64,000 bases of DNA from Acidobacteriota bacterium (GCA_023410055.1 JAEYQK010000039.1:62001-126000); one strand, 5' to 3'. Positions 31,161 to 39,140 are shown, numbered from the stretch's first letter. Notes: generated from the letters alone by a model not told the origin. Numbers and translations are program-made.

Positions 31161-31970
31161 ATGAAAAGCACAAGTGCAAGTGGAGCAACGATACGCTTCA
31201 GTGACCGTGGCGACAATGAACCCGCCTTACTGCTGATGCCTGGATGGTGCTCGGATCGAACGCTGTTTGATGACGTAGCACCAAAGCTGTCGCAGAACAA
31301 CCGCGTGCTCGCGCTCGACTGGCGTGGTCACGGTGATTCCGAGCGCCCTGAAGGTGAGTACGACGACTATGAATTGGTCGAAGACGCGTTGGCTGTGATC
31401 GACGCCAGCACGGCTGACGCAATCATTCCGGTTGCCGTCGCTCACGCCGGCTGGATCGCAATCGCACTGCGCCGCCGCCTCGGTGACCGCATAAAGAAGC
31501 TGGTCCTGATTGACTGGATCGTGAGCGATCCACCGCCCGCTTTCATTCATGTCTTGCGGGACCTGCAGGGGCCACGCTGGATCCAAGCGCGCGATCACCT
31601 GTTGGAAGTGTGGCGGGGAGCCGTTTCGAACGAGCGCGTTGACGCATATCTGCAAAGTGTCATGCGCGAGTATGACGGCGCAATGTGGAGTCGTGCGGCC
31701 CGTTCAATCAGCAATGCCTATTCCGAATGCGGCAGTCCGCTGCAGGAAATGGCACGACTCCAACCTCCCTTGCCGGTGCTGCACATTTACTCACAGCCGC
31801 AAGACGGTGGATTTGCAGAGATGCAGGCCGCATTCGCGGCAAGGAATCCCTGGTACTCTTATCACAAGCTCGCCGCAAGAACGCACTTACCGACCTTGGA
31901 AGTGCCCGACGAAATCGTTCGGGTCGTGACCGAGTTCGCGAACAGGGAAGTGAAAAAAAGAGCCGCCTAA
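31161..31970 (+). CDS. Alpha/beta hydrolase related to cofactor-free 2,4-dioxygenases (HOD/QDO)
   Basis: Protein of 269 residues with the alpha/beta hydrolase fold. Motifs LLLMPGWCSDRTLF, LDWRGHGDSERP, LIDWIVSDPPP (Asp118) and THLPTLEVPDE (His242) match, as far as I recall, the 3-hydroxy-4-oxoquinoline and -quinaldine 2,4-dioxygenases, as do GSPLQEMA and NPWYSYHKL. The nucleophile-elbow Ser is replaced: the segment reads VAVAHAGWIA, with Ala94 where the GxSxG or SHG serine should be. In HOD the His/Asp dyad is essential and the Ser less so, so activity is possible, but the substrate cannot be named. It lies 120 bp after aceA, separated by repeats, so probably not co-transcribed. Confidence 0.75.
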   Translation: MKSTSASGATIRFSDRGDNEPALLLMPGWCSDRTLFDDVAPKLSQNNRVLALDWRGHGDSERPEGEYDDYELVEDALAVIDASTADAIIPVAVAHAGWIAIALRRRLGDRIKKLVLIDWIVSDPPPAFIHVLRDLQGPRWIQARDHLLEVWRGAVSNERVDAYLQSVMREYDGAMWSRAARSISNAYSECGSPLQEMARLQPPLPVLHIYSQPQDGGFAEMQAAFAARNPWYSYHKLAARTHLPTLEVPDEIVRVVTEFANREVKKRAA

Positions 31971-32029
31971 ATCTCCCGCACCTTGCTTGAACTGCGTGCC
32001 GCAGCCCTCTAGGAGGATGCCTCTATCCC

Positions 32030-32455
32030 TTATTTCGGCGGCGGAGTCGCTTGCTTGTCACTCGCACCACCCTGATGCTGCATCATGCCGCCGTGCATAT
32101 CCATGTCGCCCATCATCGACATCTGACCCATCATCCCTTCCATGTGATCGATCATCATCTGCCATAGTTGGACGTTGGCATCCATCGTGGCCTTTTCTTT
32201 TCCGCTGAGACCCGCGGCGTTGGTCTTCATGTCCTGGAGCAGCGCCTTCATCTTGGCGACGCTCTGTTTCATCTGCTGCATGTGCTTCTCATGCATAGCC
32301 TGCATATCGCCGCTGCTTTGCATCCCTGCTGACTTGTGATGGTGTTGAGGCATTCCGCCAGGAGTCGTACCGGGAGAAGGATTCTGCTGCGTGGTGCTCT
32401 GCGCGAACAACGGTAGGGCCGTAAGGACCATTGCAACAAGTAGTCTGCGAATCAT
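32030..32455 (-). CDS. Exported Met/His-rich protein, possible metal binding
   Basis: Protein of about 141 residues from ATG 32455 (SD GGAGGAAAG). Signal peptide MIRRLLVAMVLTALPLFAQ. The mature protein is extremely rich in Met and His: MPQHHHKSAGMQ, MQAMHEKHMQQMKQ and DHMEGMMGQMSMMGDMDMHG. A central helix (AKMKALLQDMKTNAAGLSGK) is followed by a second one. Methionine and histidine clusters of this kind bind Cu(I) or Ag(I) in periplasmic proteins, so copper handling is a reasonable guess, but no copper pump is nearby. Alternatively a Spy-like periplasmic helical protein. Confidence 0.7.
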   Translation of the reverse strand: MIRRLLVAMVLTALPLFAQSTTQQNPSPGTTPGGMPQHHHKSAGMQSSGDMQAMHEKHMQQMKQSVAKMKALLQDMKTNAAGLSGKEKATMDANVQLWQMMIDHMEGMMGQMSMMGDMDMHGGMMQHQGGASDKQATPPPK

Positions 32456-32540
32456 TCTGCTTTCCTCCATCGAATCACGATATATTCGTGATCCAGAAGA
32501 TTAGAAGAGAAAGCCGCCGCCTGTGGTTCACTAATGAGCA

Positions 32541-32573
32541 AAAACAAAAAAGCCGGCCATTTGACCGGCTTTG
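32541..32573 (-). terminator. Rho-independent terminator after the HU gene
   Basis: On the minus strand, aagccggtcaaatggccggc is followed by TTTTTTG: a GC-rich stem with a T-run 21 bp beyond the HU stop. Confidence 0.85.
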
Positions 32574-32593
32574 GAAACTGCGTTTGCCCGCAA

Positions 32594-32887
32594 CTACTTC
32601 TTGGGGGCGATTGCGTCCTTCGCGGCTTTCGCAACGCGGAACTTCACCACGGTCTTCGCCGGGATCTTGATCGGTTCGCCGGTTTGCGGGTTGCGGCCAG
32701 TGCGCGCTTTGCGGTTCGACTTTACGAGACGGCCCAGTCCGGGCACTACGAATACGCCGTTCTTCTTCGTTTCCTTCACGGCGGTCTCCGCCAGTGTTTC
32801 CAGGAACGCTGCGGCTGTCTTGTTGTTGAGTTCCAGCTTCTCAGCCAGATGTCGAACCAACGCGGTCTTAGTCATACCTGCTGCCAT
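32594..32887 (-). CDS. HU-family DNA-binding protein
   Basis: Nucleoid-associated protein of 97 residues. The N-terminal helices (MTKTALVRHLAEKLELNNKT) and the DNA-binding arm with GRNPQTGEPIKIPAKTVVKF are typical of HU/IHF. The start is ATG 32887, with AGGAGGA 6 nt before it; an internal ATG 4 codons later would give the more usual HU N-terminus. Basic C-terminus KDAIAPKK. Monocistronic, with its own terminator. The 270 bp upstream are AT-rich compared with the surroundings, as for a strong promoter region. Confidence 0.95.
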   Translation of the reverse strand: MAAGMTKTALVRHLAEKLELNNKTAAAFLETLAETAVKETKKNGVFVVPGLGRLVKSNRKARTGRNPQTGEPIKIPAKTVVKFRVAKAAKDAIAPKK

Positions 32888-33157
32888 GAAACATCCTCCT
32901 CTTGAAATAGGACTTCTGGATTCTTAACCAATGCGAGCGTATCTTACAACAACACGCCAAACTAAAAAAGCGTTTTCAGTGGCTTTTTATGCGGGTTTTA
33001 CACAACCAACATTTTGCGCACACCGTAAAACAGGGCATTTTACGTGTTCTCGCGCGTTGATGGAAGAGGAATTGAGAGAATTTGTTGAAAAAAGATCGCA
33101 AAAGAAAATGAGCGGAGCAGATTGTCGCGCCGCTCGTGAGATGCGTTGTATTCCGCG
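32888..33157. other. AT-rich region upstream of the HU gene
   Basis: Contains tracts such as aactaaaaaagcgttttcag and gaaaaaagatcgcaaaagaa. A 76-codon plus-strand frame (32931-33161) has no ribosome site or recognisable product and I do not call it. The region probably carries the promoter of the HU gene on the minus strand. Confidence 0.45.
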
Positions 33158-33895
33158 TTAAGGAAGCTTGAACTCCACCCCGCGATCGTCGTTCTGAATC
33201 ATGGTCTCTTCCACATTCAAGTCCGACAGCGCTATCTTGCGCGGTCCTTCGTCGCCCAGGTTGAACAGCGTCTTTCCCTGGATGACGTAGTTCGTAACTT
33301 CCAGCTTGTGACCATCTTTGAAGATCAGCACGGTCTTGGGTTGCGGCTCAGCCGTTATTCCTGCAGCATTTGTATCCGGAACATTGGCAGGCTGCTTCTC
33401 CGCCGTGACCGTCGGTTCCTCCCGCTGTGCCTCTGGGCTGACACTTCGGGCCTCTCCAGGCTGCTGGTTTCTCCGAGGATCCCTCAATCCGTACTCGCCG
33501 GCATAGTTCGGATCGGGCTGATACATCGTCGCAGGATTCGTTGAAGGCTCCGTGTAGCCCTGATCGTCCGCGTAAGGATACTGCGTCACATAGACCGGAT
33601 AGGCATAAGCGTAGCCATATCCGCCGAAAATGCTACCTCCACCGAAGATACTTCCGCCGCGCGCACTCCCGCCGCGATGTTCAAATCTGCGATGCCCGAA
33701 TCCGGGGTTGCCCAGCAGCACAGGCGAGTGGTTCCATCCGTGCGGTCCGAGTGACGTGACGCTCGGCCCAGGCAGGAACTGCCGTCCAGGAGCAAGCGAC
33801 GTCACAGATGGAGGAACGCCGCGTACCTGACCCTGCGCGATCTGAGCCAAACCCGCTAAAACGACGACCACGACGATGATAGTCAGACGCTTCAT
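33158..33895 (-). CDS. Exported Gly/Tyr-rich hypothetical protein
   Basis: About 245 residues from ATG 33895; an upstream in-frame ATG at 33913 is possible. Signal peptide LTIIVVVVVLAGLAQIAQGQ. Two low-complexity parts follow: a duplicated PSVTSL unit (PPSVTSLAPG, PGPSVTSLGPHG) and a Gly/Tyr stretch GSIFGGGSIFGGYGYAYAYP. The C-terminal 60 residues (TVLIFKDGHKLEVTNYVIQG, LFNLGDEGPRKIALSDLN) form a conserved-looking small beta domain often found at the end of secreted Acidobacteria proteins. Function unknown. A TATGAT box sits 6 nt before the ATG without a ribosome site, so the mRNA may be leaderless. Confidence 0.7.
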   Translation of the reverse strand: MKRLTIIVVVVVLAGLAQIAQGQVRGVPPSVTSLAPGRQFLPGPSVTSLGPHGWNHSPVLLGNPGFGHRRFEHRGGSARGGSIFGGGSIFGGYGYAYAYPVYVTQYPYADDQGYTEPSTNPATMYQPDPNYAGEYGLRDPRRNQQPGEARSVSPEAQREEPTVTAEKQPANVPDTNAAGITAEPQPKTVLIFKDGHKLEVTNYVIQGKTLFNLGDEGPRKIALSDLNVEETMIQNDDRGVEFKLP

Positions 33896-34151
33896 AGCTG
33901 AATCATAGCGCAACTCGGACCAGCCGGGTTACACCCCTCCACTTACATTGGAACACCGTAACACCCTTTTAGTTACGCAATATTTGGCGGTGCTGCATCG
34001 CGTGTTCCCGATTCGAACTTGCGCGTTTTGCCGCGAGTAAAACCTCGCCCGAGTGCGCGGTACATCAAACGTACTGAGTTAAGGCATAATCAGTTCCCCT
34101 GTGAGTAGCTGGGCTGCGTGCAATGATGTGGGTATGTCTCAACCTATCCAC
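33896..34151. other. Intergenic region without a gene
   Basis: About 255 bp with no supported coding frame on either strand. It contains the upstream region of the minus-strand gene ending at 33158, including tatgat (minus, 33907-33902). I see no tRNA fold despite the gattcgaac string near 34011. Confidence 0.5.
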
Positions 34152-34185
34152 CCAAATCGGAATTGTTTAGTACTTGGCGATGTCG
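34152..34185. repeat. Bipartite 34-bp repeat, copy A
   Basis: ccaaatcggaattgt-N9-ggcgatgtcg. It has the same two blocks and the same 9-nt spacing as copies B (34901) and C (35155), with the most differences of the three. It lies 33 bp beyond the stop of the minus-strand gene at 34219. Confidence 0.55.
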
Positions 34186-34218
34186 CGACAGGGACAACGG
34201 CCGATCTGATCCGACAAA

Positions 34219-34830
34219 TCAGGTCCGCTGCCGTGCAGAAAAAGCTTCCCAGTATGCTTCGCCTAAAGCGAGGAATTCCTCTTGCGTGACCTTTCGGTCT
34301 CCCACGATGAACGTGATCCCTTCGCCACGAAGGTAGGCTCTTTCGTAGGAGTCGTTCTCCACCATAACTTCAAGTTTCAGAGCTACGGAGTTTGCGCCAC
34401 GAGCGAGCGTTGCGTCCATCACTTCCAGGCCCTTGTCGGTAAGTCCCTCAAATTCGGCCCACGAGCGCGATTCTTCGCGCCACTTGGCTTGGTACTCATC
34501 AACCATTGAAGATTGTTGTTCGCGAGGCGTCCCTTGTGGAATTGAGAACTCGCCCGGCCATGGAACACTACAGAGGGCGCGGACACTTTGGACTCCCTCC
34601 AAGGCAATGAAGAAGTGGGCGCCCTCAGGCAACTGATGAAAATCCCTGACGTAATCAACCTCGAATCTGAGAGTAACCGTTCCCGCCAACAAGTCGGAGG
34701 TTACTGAGAGCAGGGAGCCGTCGTGGAGTGAATGCCACAGACTGAACGTCTGGGTGCCGTCGGGTAGGTTCGCCCAATCATAGATTCGTTCTTCGGAGTC
34801 CACCGAAAACCTCGCAACAAATGGTAGCAA
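34219..34830 (-). CDS. Hypothetical protein
   Basis: Soluble-looking protein of about 203 residues. The start is uncertain: no ATG or GTG precedes the coding-looking sequence. TTG 34830 is used here, and an upstream CTG at 34845 would give a short hydrophobic leader (LFCCLLLPFVA), suggesting export or a lipoprotein. The body has WANLPDGTQTFSLWHSLHDG, VTLRFEVDYVRDFHQLPEG and AYLRGEGITFIVGDRK, and ends EAYWEAFSARQRT. I do not recognise it. It is one of three consecutive small minus-strand genes, each followed by a copy of the same bipartite repeat. Confidence 0.55.
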   Translation of the reverse strand: MLPFVARFSVDSEERIYDWANLPDGTQTFSLWHSLHDGSLLSVTSDLLAGTVTLRFEVDYVRDFHQLPEGAHFFIALEGVQSVRALCSVPWPGEFSIPQGTPREQQSSMVDEYQAKWREESRSWAEFEGLTDKGLEVMDATLARGANSVALKLEVMVENDSYERAYLRGEGITFIVGDRKVTQEEFLALGEAYWEAFSARQRT

Positions 34831-34900
34831 TAAACAGCAGAACAGACCCTACGAGCAAATTAGTTGTCGATGACGTCAGGCCATCCCGCTCACTACTGTA

Positions 34901-34934
34901 CCGATTCGGGATTGTTTAATACTTGGGGATATAT
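34901..34934. repeat. Bipartite 34-bp repeat, copy B
   Basis: ccgattcgggattgt-N9-ggggatatat. Both blocks are identical to copy C, with equal spacing. It ends 3 bp from the stop codon of the 61-residue gene at 34938 and lies about 70 bp upstream of the next minus-strand gene. Confidence 0.7.
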
Positions 34935-34937
34935 CGC

Positions 34938-35123
34938 TCACGATGCTAGATGTTCCATCCAAGCGGCGAGCATAATCACGACTGCAATGCCAATGGCCAA
35001 TCCGACGAGTCTGAGTTTCCAACTGAACGACCTTCTGTTCATATGTGCGCGTTCAATGGTTGCTTGATGCTCCATCTTCTCGATGAACGCCCGCGTCAGC
35101 GGCTTAAAGCGTTGCAAGCTCAT
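34938..35123 (-). CDS. Small single-span membrane protein
   Basis: Protein of 61 residues with a basic cytoplasmic half (FIEKMEHQATIERAHMNRRS) and one C-terminal transmembrane helix (LVGLAIGIAVVIMLAAWM). SD GGAAGGA lies close before the ATG. I do not recognise it. It is bracketed by copies B and C of the bipartite repeat. Small tail-anchored proteins of this kind can be regulators of larger membrane partners, but nothing in the neighbourhood identifies one; the upstream gene also encodes a membrane protein. Confidence 0.6.
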   Translation of the reverse strand: MSLQRFKPLTRAFIEKMEHQATIERAHMNRRSFSWKLRLVGLAIGIAVVIMLAAWMEHLAS

Positions 35124-35154
35124 TCTCGTTCCTTCCAGCGCTCTTATCGTCTTC

Positions 35155-35188
35155 CCGATTCGGGATTGTGAGTCAAAAGGGGATATAT
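35155..35188. repeat. Bipartite 34-bp repeat, copy C
   Basis: ccgattcgggattgt-N9-ggggatatat, located 10 bp beyond the stop of the minus-strand gene at 35198. The cccgattcggg core is itself nearly palindromic. Confidence 0.7.
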
Positions 35189-35197
35189 AAGCACCTA

Positions 35198-35752
35198 TCA
35201 GATATGTGTTGGCAGGACATGGCTTGAAATTAGGTCACGAAGCGGTTGCAACTCTTCACGGGGCACGACACGCTTTGGAATCGTGTACAGGGCTTTGTTC
35301 TGAGCCTCTAATGCGATGGTCCGTTCCGTCTCATGCCAGCGTCTTATGGCTTCCCACTTGCGGGTGTCGGTTCCGCAGGGGCACGTTTCGACCAAGCCGC
35401 TGTCGTCAATCGCAAGATTGTGAATGTGGCAAATCTTGTCCGTGTAACTCTTGCGCAAGCACAACTCGATCTGTTTCCGTGCGCTTAGAACGCGTGTCTC
35501 CTTTGATGAAATCATGAGAAGCGCGGCGACGACGATTGGAAGCAAGAAGCCGACCAGCTTTCCCGGAGCCGTGTTCCCGGCGGTGGCGCCTATCAATCCG
35601 CAGATTGCGCCGACAACCAGCAACGGCACTGATGGGCGCCATTTCGCCCCTTGCTCGATCTGTGCACCGAACATACAAAGTGCCGCCTCGATCGACTCCT
35701 CAATATCATCTTCGTAGCTGTAATGAAAACGAGAAGTAGCGGCTACTCCCAT
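35198..35752 (-). CDS. YcxB-like membrane protein
   Basis: Protein of 184 residues. Two membrane helices near 45-85 (VPLLVVGAICGLIGATAG, LVGFLLPIVVAALLMIS) are followed by a cytoplasmic domain. Its end, KALYTIPKRVVPREELQPLR, matches the YcxB-like C-terminal pattern (IPKR followed by a helix), and CHIHNLAIDDSGLVETCPCG precedes it. These proteins are of unknown function and are often found among accessory small genes. First of three consecutive small minus-strand genes with the bipartite repeat. Confidence 0.65.
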   Translation of the reverse strand: MGVAATSRFHYSYEDDIEESIEAALCMFGAQIEQGAKWRPSVPLLVVGAICGLIGATAGNTAPGKLVGFLLPIVVAALLMISSKETRVLSARKQIELCLRKSYTDKICHIHNLAIDDSGLVETCPCGTDTRKWEAIRRWHETERTIALEAQNKALYTIPKRVVPREELQPLRDLISSHVLPTHI

Positions 35753-36017
35753 AGTCTATTGTCCTTTCACGAACAGCACTTTACCCCGATTCGAGGCCAA
35801 GTTCCACGATTGTTGAACAAACAGGCCATGTAACAACCTATCCCATTTCGGTCCGAACGCTCCAACTTACGGGAGCGTACAATCGGACGGTCGTTGCTGC
35901 CCCTTCGATCGGTTGCGCTGACCACACCCCCTGGAGCACCTAGTCCCACCCGATCTGCTACCGCAAGCTTGGGAAAGGCATCCACATGATAGAGCACGGT
36001 GACCAAAAGGAGGGGCG

Positions 36018-36539
36018 ATGTCACAGGCACAAATTGCTGGTGGACAGCTGACTGCGGCCGGAGAACTTCCTGCAAAGGGGTACTGCATTCGCACTTTCAG
36101 CCTGTTCTCCACCGATGGAAAACCAGTCTGTCTTTCCGACTACAGAGGCCGGCGCAATCTAGTGCTGGTCTTTGCGGATGATCAACCCCGGACCACTCAA
36201 TTGCTTTCCCAAATCGCCCCAAGATACCAGGCATTCAAAGACTCGGAGGCTGAGGTCCTCGCTATCGCGCCATCTTCATCGCAAACGGTCGACCGACTTC
36301 AACTCCCGTTTCCGGTGCTGCTGGACAAGGACAACCGCGTCCACCAGCAAGTCGGGGCCAGCAATCGGCAAGGACAAGCAGAGGCGGCCGTCTACGTTAC
36401 CGACCGCTTTGCTGAGGTATTCGCTCTTTATCGAACCAGTGATGGGCAGGTGCTGCCCACGGTCGACGATATCCTCAATTGGCTCGAGTTCGTCAACAGC
36501 CAATGCCCGGAATGCGAACCCCCTGAATGGCCGCTGTAA
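36018..36539 (+). CDS. Redoxin (AhpC/TSA-like) protein without the usual peroxidatic Cys
   Basis: Thioredoxin-fold protein of 173 residues. FSLFSTDGKPVCLSDYRGRR and VLVFADDQPRTTQLLSQIAP follow the AhpC/TSA pattern, but the Cys expected after the first core strand is replaced (FADDQPRTT). The core continues with FPVLLDKDNRVHQQVGA, and the C-terminus carries CPECEPPEWPL, an ending seen in a subgroup of such proteins. Either the CPEC pair is redox active or the protein is a non-catalytic fold. SD AGGAGG is good. It stands alone, and a hairpin follows its stop at 36559. Confidence 0.75.
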   Translation: MSQAQIAGGQLTAAGELPAKGYCIRTFSLFSTDGKPVCLSDYRGRRNLVLVFADDQPRTTQLLSQIAPRYQAFKDSEAEVLAIAPSSSQTVDRLQLPFPVLLDKDNRVHQQVGASNRQGQAEAAVYVTDRFAEVFALYRTSDGQVLPTVDDILNWLEFVNSQCPECEPPEWPL

Positions 36540-36558
36540 GTTCGACAACCGCCTCGTT

Positions 36559-36577
36559 TTGGCCCCGTAGGGGCTTC
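36559..36577. terminator. Short hairpin after the redoxin gene
   Basis: ggccccgtaggggcttcc: a 6-bp GC stem with a 3-nt loop, related to the agccccgaaggggc repeats at 61241. There is no T-run, so it may be a repeat rather than an efficient terminator. Confidence 0.4.
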
Positions 36578-36678
36578 CGACTTCAATACGGTGTGCCAGT
36601 GCCATTTTGGGCGCAGCTATAGCGCGAGGCCAATCGATCTCTGTATTACATCTGTGCTACAGCCATCCAACAGAACGT

Positions 36679-37452
36679 ATGGCTATCACGATTCAACCTG
36701 TTCAGCTCAAGCCGGAGACTGTGGCGGCGTTCGATGCCTACGTGCTTGCCGCCGAGAGAGTGATGGACGATGCCACTCAAGGCCCAACGACGTTCCTTTG
36801 GTCGGAGCGTGACGAGAAGCGACTTGAGAAAGTACGAAAGGGCGACATCGTCGCGGAGCACTGGGGCGCAGAGGCGAACGACCCCGTTGCCATTCCCGAA
36901 GGTCTCATTCACGACCTGGTCGGGGCCGTATTCGTGCCAGAAAGAAACGCCCAGCAGGCGGTTGCGTTGGTGCAGGATTACGACAACCACAAGAATGTCT
37001 ACAAACCCGACGTGATCGATTCGAAGCTGATCAGCCGTGAGGGCGACGACTATCAGGTTTACCTGCGCCTGCTTAAGAAGAAGCTCATCACAGTAGTTCT
37101 CGACAGCTATCACGACGCGCATTATTCGTGGCTCGACGCTAACCGAGCCTTGTGCCGCTCGCACAGCACGCGAATCGAGGAAGTCGAACACGCAGGCACC
37201 CCGGAGGAAACGAAATCAGCGCCCGATCAGGGATACGGCTTCCTGTGGCGTTTGTATTCGTATTGGCGTTTCGAAGTGAAAGACGGCGGCGTGTTCATCG
37301 AGTGCAGGGCCATCTCGCTCACACGAGATATACCGACCGCACTGGCATGGGCCATCAAACCCATCGTACGGAAACTGCCGTTGGAATCGCTCGTCCACAC
37401 GTTGCAGGCAACAAGGGACGCGCTCCGGTCCGATGTTGCTATCGTGGCGTGA
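36679..37452 (+). CDS. SRPBCC/START-like hypothetical protein
   Basis: About 257 residues from ATG 36679; the frame extends to 36607 but adds only repeat-like sequence. The second half has the helix-grip look of SRPBCC proteins: LVQDYDNHKNVYKPDVIDSK, DDYQVYLRLLKKKLITVVLD, then GGVFIECRAISLTRDIPTAL and a long C-terminal helix (VHTLQATRDALRSDV). Such folds bind hydrophobic ligands; the ligand here is unknown. No signal peptide is apparent from this start. The gene stands alone, followed by 420 bp of gene-poor sequence. Confidence 0.7.
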   Translation: MAITIQPVQLKPETVAAFDAYVLAAERVMDDATQGPTTFLWSERDEKRLEKVRKGDIVAEHWGAEANDPVAIPEGLIHDLVGAVFVPERNAQQAVALVQDYDNHKNVYKPDVIDSKLISREGDDYQVYLRLLKKKLITVVLDSYHDAHYSWLDANRALCRSHSTRIEEVEHAGTPEETKSAPDQGYGFLWRLYSYWRFEVKDGGVFIECRAISLTRDIPTALAWAIKPIVRKLPLESLVHTLQATRDALRSDVAIVA

Positions 37453-37872
37453 ATTGCGCAGGAGTAGTGAGGTGAGTATCCGCGCCTATTTTGCGCGAGA
37501 ACGCTGGTGAGAAGCGAGCCTTGCAACAATCGGGAGAGCACCCATTCCGGACACCATTCCGGACACAACCGTCGGAAACACGCTCAGAACGGTACCGATC
37601 AAGCGTACCGGCATCTCCCAACATTGAGAACTGCTGTGTGCTTGCCGCGGTTTTGCAGAGTGGCTCTGAAAATTCGGATCACTTGGGGCTGAGGAGGAGA
37701 CTGTGCTTCGGGGTTTCCGCATAATTCAACTGATGCCGTGGCGGCACCACGTGGAAAGCAAGTTGCCCCACGCCCTCCTCAAGCGCGGGGCAACTTAGGA
37801 TTTCCTAATCGGGGCTCGGAATGCGAGCCGCCCGAATGACCGCTCTAGTATTCAAGTATTCAAGAAGGGTAC
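37453..37872. other. Gene-poor region with repeats
   Basis: No supported gene. It contains two tandem copies of cattccggacac (37543-37566), and a hairpin agttgcccc..ggggcaact (37761-37795) whose inner part (ccccacgccctcctcaagcg) resembles other dispersed palindromes. Short open frames here have neither ribosome sites nor recognisable products. Confidence 0.55.
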
Positions 37873-39054
37873 CTACATCCTGATGAGTCCCGAAATGCTG
37901 AACAGGCAATTAGAAAACACCGTCGCCAGGATCAGCGCCTTAACCATTCCGCTATAGGCAGACTTCAACTCCAGCAGATCGGCGCAGACGCCGGCGGTGA
38001 AGACGAACAGGAACGGCAACGCCATCTGCAGAAACACCAGCACGTCACGATGCACAGCCAGCAGTCCTACCACAAGAAAGGCCACGGCAACGATCAGCGG
38101 AGCGGCCGTCCCGAAGAAGCGCGCCCGACGCCATCCCACCCATACGCAAAACGTCACGAGGAGCAACGTCGTGAACGCCGGTCCGTTGCGGAAGAAAAAA
38201 CCTCCGGCCAGCGCACTAAACACTCCACCCGACATCGGTGCGGTCGAAAGCTGTAGAGTTCCGCTTTCGCGCACGAACGTTGTCAGCGCATGCCAGCTGA
38301 AACCAAAGGTCGCAAACATGACGACAAACGCCAGCACACAAGCGGCACTCAGTATTCCCACCGTTGCACCGCGCCGATGGGGCACGAGATACAGCATGAA
38401 ACAGAGCGCGATGGGCACGGCAAACGCGGTCGCCGGAACCGCGGCAACACCGAGTCCAATGCCAACGGCAAGCAGGATGATGCGGCGGTAATTCCAGAGA
38501 AAAACTTCACGCGGAGCATACAGCGTGTGGGCGACGGCGATTCCGGTGAAGATGCAACCGAAGGCTCCCCAGGCAGCGATCACGTCGGGTGAAACTGCGG
38601 CCCAGTGCTGGATCATCGTCGGCGAAAACGCATACAGCGCGAGCGCGATGTAGCCTCCGGCATTACCGTACAGCCGCCGCGAGACATACCAAAGAGAAGC
38701 GCCGAGCAATCCGCCGATCAACACGAAAGGCGCGCGCAGCCACATCCGCCAGAGAGGGGAATCGATGCCGGTCGGAAACGCCAGCGCGAGCGCCGCCTTC
38801 GCCAGAGCCGCCACCACAGGCGAGTGACTCTCCGGGCCAACGGCCGCTTCCGCCGCGTGTCCCGGACTCACATAGGCCATTTCCAGGTTCGTCAGCGGGC
38901 TGCGAGCGGCGAGCCAGAAACACTGTGACGCAAACGCAAACAAAAGCAACAGGGAATAAACCTGCGGCTTGCCAAAGCGCTGGTGCAAGGAAACGAGAAG
39001 CGGTGAAGGCTGGGAAGAAGACGTCGCCGGAGCTGCTGCCGAGGAATCTGCCAT
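37873..39054 (-). CDS. Polytopic membrane protein, glycosyltransferase-39-like
   Basis: About 393 residues from ATG 39054; the longer frame to 39261 would overlap the divergent gene and is rejected. About ten hydrophobic segments follow a Ser/Ala-rich N-terminus. The first luminal loop (NLEMAYVSPGHAAEAAVGPE) and the later WAAVSPDVIAAWG resemble GT39/ArnT/PMT-type glycosyltransferases that use lipid-linked sugars, but the usual DE or DD motif in the first loop is not obvious. It may be a divergent transferase or an unrelated membrane protein. It is transcribed away from the DUF4142 gene. Confidence 0.65.
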   Translation of the reverse strand: MADSSAAAPATSSSQPSPLLVSLHQRFGKPQVYSLLLLFAFASQCFWLAARSPLTNLEMAYVSPGHAAEAAVGPESHSPVVAALAKAALALAFPTGIDSPLWRMWLRAPFVLIGGLLGASLWYVSRRLYGNAGGYIALALYAFSPTMIQHWAAVSPDVIAAWGAFGCIFTGIAVAHTLYAPREVFLWNYRRIILLAVGIGLGVAAVPATAFAVPIALCFMLYLVPHRRGATVGILSAACVLAFVVMFATFGFSWHALTTFVRESGTLQLSTAPMSGGVFSALAGGFFFRNGPAFTTLLLVTFCVWVGWRRARFFGTAAPLIVAVAFLVVGLLAVHRDVLVFLQMALPFLFVFTAGVCADLLELKSAYSGMVKALILATVFSNCLFSISGLIRM

Positions 39055-39140
39055 TACTTGGCATTTGTAACACGAACGGACGCCGGAGTCGAAGTCCCAA
39101 GGCAACAGGCCTCGGCAATCAATATTCTTAGGAGCTACGT

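Noticed and set aside
32931..33161. 76-codon plus-strand frame in the AT-rich region before HU
   Set aside because: No ribosome site, unusual composition and it runs into the end of the convergent gene.
33980..34090. tRNA-like string gattcgaac
   Set aside because: No acceptor, D or anticodon stems can be formed around it and there is no CCA end.
34140..35200. Integron attC sites behind the three small genes
   Set aside because: The repeated element lacks the GTTRRRY and RYYYAAC core sites and the imperfect long palindrome of attC, and no integrase is in the window. The cassette-like look is therefore reported only as an unexplained repeat.
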